Shown: in pieces, positions 5,423 through 7,637 of the stretch
Position numbering within the stretch: the stretch's first letter is position 1
How the letters are laid out: each line of letters opens with the position of its first letter
Source of the DNA: Gammaproteobacteria bacterium
GTDB taxonomy: Bacteria > Pseudomonadota > Gammaproteobacteria > HK1
DNA: 7,637 nucleotides
Reading direction: 5' to 3'
Assembly (NCBI GenBank): GCA_013042035.1
Contig: JABDQX010000248.1
Span: 1 to 7,637 of the forward strand
Notes under the pieces: model-generated
Seen by the model: the letters and a program-made list of their open reading frames with translations, nothing else
What the model was told of the DNA's origin: nothing
Database searches by the model: none
Position numbers and translations under genes: made by a program

Positions 5423-6198
5423 CCGGTAAACATCAACGCGGTCAAAAGGAAATCAAGCCCCAGTACCGCGAGCGAAGAATGTACCACGGTTCGGGTTGTC
5501 GCTCTGCCCACGCCTTCCGAGGTGGGTACCGCATCGAAACCCTCGAAGACCGCAATCCAGGTGACAACAATCCCAAATACGACACTTTTGATGATGCCAT
5601 TGGCAATATCGTCCAGAAGATCGACCTTATCCTGCATTTGAGACCAGAAGGCGCCATCATCCACGCCCAATAGTGAAACGCCGACGAAATAGCCGCCGAC
5701 GACGCCAACAGCGCTGAAGATGGCCGCCAGCAAGGGCAGGGAAAGTATGCCCGCCAAAAAGCGCGGAGCCACCACGCGCCGCAACGGATCCACGGCCATC
5801 ATTGCCATACCGTCCAGTTGTTCCGTGGCCTTCATCAAACCAATCTCTGCTGTCAATGCAGAACCGGCTCGACCGGCAAAAAGCAAGGCGGAAACGACTG
5901 GCCCCAGTTCACGCACCAGGGAAAGCGCGACCAATACACCCAGGGACTCCTCGGCGCCGAAATCCACCAGGGTATGGTATCCCTGAAGGCCGAGGACCAT
6001 TCCGACAAAGGTGCCGGAAACCAGAATAATCAGCAGGGACAGAACGCCCACCGACCAGATCTGGGCTATCACCAGCCGCGGTCGCAGAACAAGCGCCGGG
6101 ATGCCCGCCACCACATAGAGCAGGAAAAGGTGTCCCCTGCCCAGGCGTTGGAAGAATGAAAGGCCTTGTCGACCGAGAGATTGTAAGGGTCCAAGCAT
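5419..6198 (-). CDS. mlaE: MlaE, permease of the Mla phospholipid transporter
   Basis: A 259-residue integral membrane protein (E. coli MlaE has 260). The start at ATG 6198 (MLGPLQSLGR) aligns with the E. coli start; a TTG further upstream would add five residues read from a hairpin, which is unlikely. It has several hydrophobic helices, including VGVLSLLIILVSGTFVGMVLG near 50-70. The most conserved MlaE block, SLVRELGPVVSALLFAGRAG, falls at about 93-112, followed by SALTAEIGLM, VDPLRR and the C-terminal RATTRTVVHSSLAVLGLDF. MlaE dimers form the membrane core of the transporter that moves phospholipids between the inner membrane and MlaD. No Shine-Dalgarno is visible. The gene does not overlap its neighbours, and hairpins occupy the gaps on both sides. 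Confidence 0.96.
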   Translation of the reverse strand: MLGPLQSLGRQGLSFFQRLGRGHLFLLYVVAGIPALVLRPRLVIAQIWSVGVLSLLIILVSGTFVGMVLGLQGYHTLVDFGAEESLGVLVALSLVRELGPVVSALLFAGRAGSALTAEIGLMKATEQLDGMAMMAVDPLRRVVAPRFLAGILSLPLLAAIFSAVGVVGGYFVGVSLLGVDDGAFWSQMQDKVDLLDDIANGIIKSVVFGIVVTWIAVFEGFDAVPTSEGVGRATTRTVVHSSLAVLGLDFLLTALMFTG

Positions 6199-6199
6199 A

Positions 6200-6216
6200 A
6201 TTTTGCTTCGCAAAAT
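6200..6216 (-). repeat. AT-rich hairpin next to the mlaE start codon (GNA loop)
   Basis: Perfect 7-base arms ATTTTGC (6200-6206) and GCAAAAT (6210-6216) enclose TTC on plus, so the coding minus strand has a GC-GAA-GC tip. It ends one base before the mlaE ATG at 6198-6196 and occupies the place where a ribosome binding site would be expected. Bases 6200-6217 are an inverted copy of 5402-5419. Confidence 0.75.
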
Positions 6217-6220
6217 CGTA

Positions 6221-6241
6221 TCACGCCGCTACGCGGGGTGA
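6221..6241 (-). repeat. GC-rich hairpin after the zinc-ribbon gene (GNA loop)
   Basis: Arms TCACGCCGC (6221-6229) and GCGGGGTGA (6233-6241) pair with a single mismatch around TAC, giving a minus-strand tip of GC-GTA-GC. It begins right after the zinc-ribbon stop codon. With the hairpin at 6200-6216, and only 4 bases between them, it fills nearly the whole 43-base gap to mlaE. Confidence 0.7.
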
Positions 6242-6436
6242 TTAGACGCGATTACCACATTGTGTACAACGATAACCGCCGATTTTCCCAATCGAGACAA
6301 GAATCCAAATAGGAATCCATAAACCGGCTGTAAGCAGGCTGAGAATCAGATGCAACAGATGGCTTGGCGTCGTTCCGGTCGCCATGACATTTTTCTGACA
6401 GTGCGCACAATAACCACTGGTTTGCTTCTGACCCAT
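6242..6436 (-). CDS. Small zinc-ribbon membrane protein, inserted in the mla operon
   Basis: A 64-residue protein with two CxxC knuckles, CAHC (C10, C13) and CTQC (C57, C60). They flank a hydrophobic segment at about 27-49 (LLHLILSLLTAGLWIPIWIL) and probably bind one zinc. Small proteins of this plan are scattered through bacterial and phage genomes and have no assigned function that I know. The start at ATG 6436 is set by a clear Shine-Dalgarno, GGAGAA, with 6 bases between its GGAG core and the ATG; the frame is open upstream to 6565, but that part overlaps mlaF and is a shadow. It lies 32 bases after mlaF, where mlaE normally follows, so it is an intruder that should be co-transcribed with the transporter. 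Whether it acts with Mla is unknown. Confidence 0.8.
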   Translation of the reverse strand: MGQKQTSGYCAHCQKNVMATGTTPSHLLHLILSLLTAGLWIPIWILVSIGKIGGYRCTQCGNRV

Positions 6437-6440
6437 GATT

Positions 6441-6446
6441 TTCTCC
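6441..6446 (-). promoter_or_regulatory. Ribosome binding site of the zinc-ribbon gene
   Basis: GGAGAA on the minus strand lies just upstream of ATG 6436. It is the clearest Shine-Dalgarno among the mla-cluster genes and decides the start, excluding the longer open frame. By contrast mlaE and mlaD have hairpins at the same position. Confidence 0.75.
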
Positions 6447-6468
6447 GTTCTCCCAGGTACGGGAACTT

Positions 6469-7320
6469 CTATTCCGAGGCAAGAAGGTCCTCGGCATAAT
6501 CCCTCGCCGGATAATGAAATGGTACTGGCCCATCCGGTAGGCCTTGCATGAATTGGGTTACCCATTCGGAGCCGGTTCTACCGAGTTCATCCGGCGTACC
6601 GGCACCCACCACCTTGCCTTCCGAGAGCACGTAGAGATAATCGGCAATGGCCGAGGTCTCCGCCACGTCATGGGAGACCACGATGCTCGTCAGATTTAGC
6701 GCATCATTCAAACGGCGAATCAGTTGAACCAATACCCCCATGGTGATTGGATCCTGGCCGGTAAAAGGCTCATCGTACAGGAGCATCATGGGATCGAGCA
6801 CCATGGCCCGCGCCAGGGCAACGCGCCGCGCCATTCCCCCGGACAACTCCTTCGGCATCCTGTCTCGCGCGCCCCGCAGACCCACGGCCTGCAGCTTCAT
6901 GAGAACCAGATTCCGAATCATGACCTCGGGTAGCCGGGTGTGCTCGCGCAGGGGAAAAGCCACGTTATCGAATACGCTGAGATCCGTAAAGAGCGCGCCG
7001 CCTTGAAACAGCATCCCCATTCGCTTGCGCAGGGCAAAAAGCGCCCGGCGGGATAGCCGATGCACATCGACCCCATCCACGGTAATGGTTCCGCTGTCCG
7101 GCCGCAACTGCCCGCCGATGAGTTGTAGGAGCGTGGTTTTGCCGGTGCCGCTTGGCCCCATGATGGCGGTAATCTTTCCCCGTGGAATCAGGATATCGAC
7201 ACCATCGAAGATCTTGTGGCTACCTCGGGAGAAATGCAGATCCCGGATGCAAACCAAATGGGTTTTATCTACCGATGTGTCACTTTTTCCCGTAATCCCT
7301 TGATTTTCCACTGACACCAT
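6469..7320 (-). CDS. mlaF: MlaF, ATPase of the Mla phospholipid transporter
   Basis: A 283-residue ABC ATPase. It has Walker A GPSGTGKT (about 55-62), Q-loop glutamine at 106 (MLFQGGALFTDLSVFDNVAFPLREH), signature LSGGMARR (159-166), Walker B MLLYDEP with E184, and the H-loop SHDV (H217). The C-terminal GLPDGPVPFHYPARDYAEDLL is the MlaF-specific tail that interacts with MlaB and the partner MlaF. It hydrolyses ATP on the cytoplasmic face to drive MlaFEDB. The start is uncertain. ATG 7320 gives a protein close to E. coli MlaF (269 residues), with AAGGA 12 bases upstream; ATG 7407 would add 29 residues with no family resemblance and no better ribosome site. It is the first gene of the operon, followed after 32 bases by the zinc-ribbon gene. 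Confidence 0.95.
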   Translation of the reverse strand: MVSVENQGITGKSDTSVDKTHLVCIRDLHFSRGSHKIFDGVDILIPRGKITAIMGPSGTGKTTLLQLIGGQLRPDSGTITVDGVDVHRLSRRALFALRKRMGMLFQGGALFTDLSVFDNVAFPLREHTRLPEVMIRNLVLMKLQAVGLRGARDRMPKELSGGMARRVALARAMVLDPMMLLYDEPFTGQDPITMGVLVQLIRRLNDALNLTSIVVSHDVAETSAIADYLYVLSEGKVVGAGTPDELGRTGSEWVTQFMQGLPDGPVPFHYPARDYAEDLLASE

Positions 7321-7627
7321 TTTTAGCAAGATTCCTTCAGGATTACTAAGACCGCGAAAACTAAAGCGAGATCTGCTGGTATTACGGTCAGATACAGTGC
7401 CAGCCATCTCGCTTTGGTTTTTGCGTAGTTAATATAACCAACTGAGAACATGTTAGCGCTTCGCGCCAAGGCCGACAGGGGCTTGGCCTTGATTCGCGCA
7501 CCGGATTTTCCAGGATCTTTGTTTTTCCGAGTAACTTCTCATTAACCTGCGGCAACCGTGGCTCCGGGTACTCCATAAGACGATATCTTTTGTGAGTACC
7601 CTCATAATAGAGGGAAGGTTACCGGAC
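7321..7627. other. Intergenic region upstream of mlaF, rich in inverted repeats
   Basis: About 300 bases without a supported gene, expected to hold the mla promoter (minus) and possibly a divergent plus promoter. It contains palindrome AACATGTT (7447-7454), GCGC-TTC-GCGC (7456-7466, minus tip GC-GAA-GC) and inverted repeat CAAGGCC/GGCCTTG (7467-7473 and 7485-7491). An overlapping alternative pairs GCCAAG (7465-7470) with CTTGGC (7482-7487). TATATT at 7431-7436 on the minus strand could be a -10 box, but no -35 at proper spacing was found. A minus-strand open frame at 7388-7576 has no recognisable features and is not called. Confidence 0.5.
7566..7614. promoter_or_regulatory. Overlapping inverted repeats before the possible divergent gene
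   Basis: GGGTACTC (7566-7573) and GAGTACCC (7594-7601) form a perfect 8-base inverted repeat around a 20-base spacer, with AAGA/TCTT inside. CCCTC (7599-7603) and GAGGG (7610-7614) form a second, smaller hairpin that shares CCC with the first. The pair could be an operator or two competing RNA folds in the leader of the gene starting at 7628. The repeats are seen directly; the role is inferred. Confidence 0.4.
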
Positions 7628-7637
7628 ATGCGATTGG
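7628..7637 (+). CDS. Possible start of a divergent gene (partial)
   Basis: ATG at 7628 begins a frame MRL that leaves the window. AGGGAAGG (7611-7618), 9 bases upstream, is a fair Shine-Dalgarno. In E. coli the gene diverging from mlaF is yrbG, followed by kdsD, so a divergent gene is expected here by analogy. Only three codons are present and no product can be named. Confidence 0.3.

Noticed and set aside
6437..6565. N-terminal extension of the zinc-ribbon frame by 43 codons.
   Set aside because: It overlaps mlaF, has no family match, and the GGAGAA site fixes the start at 6436.
7321..7407. 29-residue N-terminal extension of MlaF from ATG 7407.
   Set aside because: No resemblance to MlaF proteins and no ribosome site; kept only as an alternative start.
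7388..7576. A 62-codon minus-strand frame upstream of mlaF.
   Set aside because: No family resemblance, no good ribosome site, and it runs through several inverted repeats and into the possible mlaF leader.
1..7637. CRISPR array, tRNA, rRNA or riboswitch.
   Set aside because: No regularly spaced direct repeats, no cloverleaf-like sequence and no recognisable riboswitch core were seen on either strand by eye.

Overview
The window looks like chromosomal DNA of a Gram-negative bacterium, most likely a gammaproteobacterium outside the enterics. The reasons are a complete outer-membrane lipid asymmetry operon (mlaF-E-D-C-B) running into murA, a SPOR-domain membrane protein just after the end of argS (the order seen in Pseudomonas-type genomes), and protein sequences that resemble the E. 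coli Mla and MurA proteins through most of their length. This assignment comes from remembered family sequences; no search was run.

Layout. The left part (1-2296) is on the plus strand: the last codons of argS (to 73), a palindromic operator candidate (93-109), a HigB-like RNase toxin (128-460), a fused antitoxin-metalloprotease (478-1551), then a SPOR-domain protein (1637-2296). The toxin-antitoxin pair appears to have been inserted between argS and its usual SPOR neighbour. The rest is on the minus strand and reads leftward from about 7320: mlaF, a 64-residue zinc-ribbon membrane protein, mlaE, mlaD, mlaC, a possible 25-codon ORF, mlaB and murA. murA converges on the SPOR gene with 22 bases between them. 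The right edge (7321-7637) is an intergenic region rich in inverted repeats, and a possible plus-strand gene starts at 7628.

Function. MlaF (ATPase), MlaE (permease), MlaD (MCE ring subunit) and MlaB (STAS subunit) form the inner-membrane MlaFEDB transporter. MlaC is the periplasmic phospholipid carrier that connects it with the outer membrane. MurA makes the first committed peptidoglycan precursor, and the SPOR protein probably binds septal peptidoglycan, so most of the window concerns the cell envelope. The toxin-antitoxin pair is the accessory part.

Most unusual signal. The gaps on both sides of mlaE and upstream of mlaD and mlaF contain a set of short perfect or near-perfect hairpins. 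On one strand or the other, all of them end in the form GC-GNA-GC. Two of the gaps have the same AT-rich hairpin plus GC-rich hairpin arrangement against the next gene's start codon, and neither start has a clear ribosome binding site. This could be an undescribed BIME-like repeat family, a translational control device, or both.
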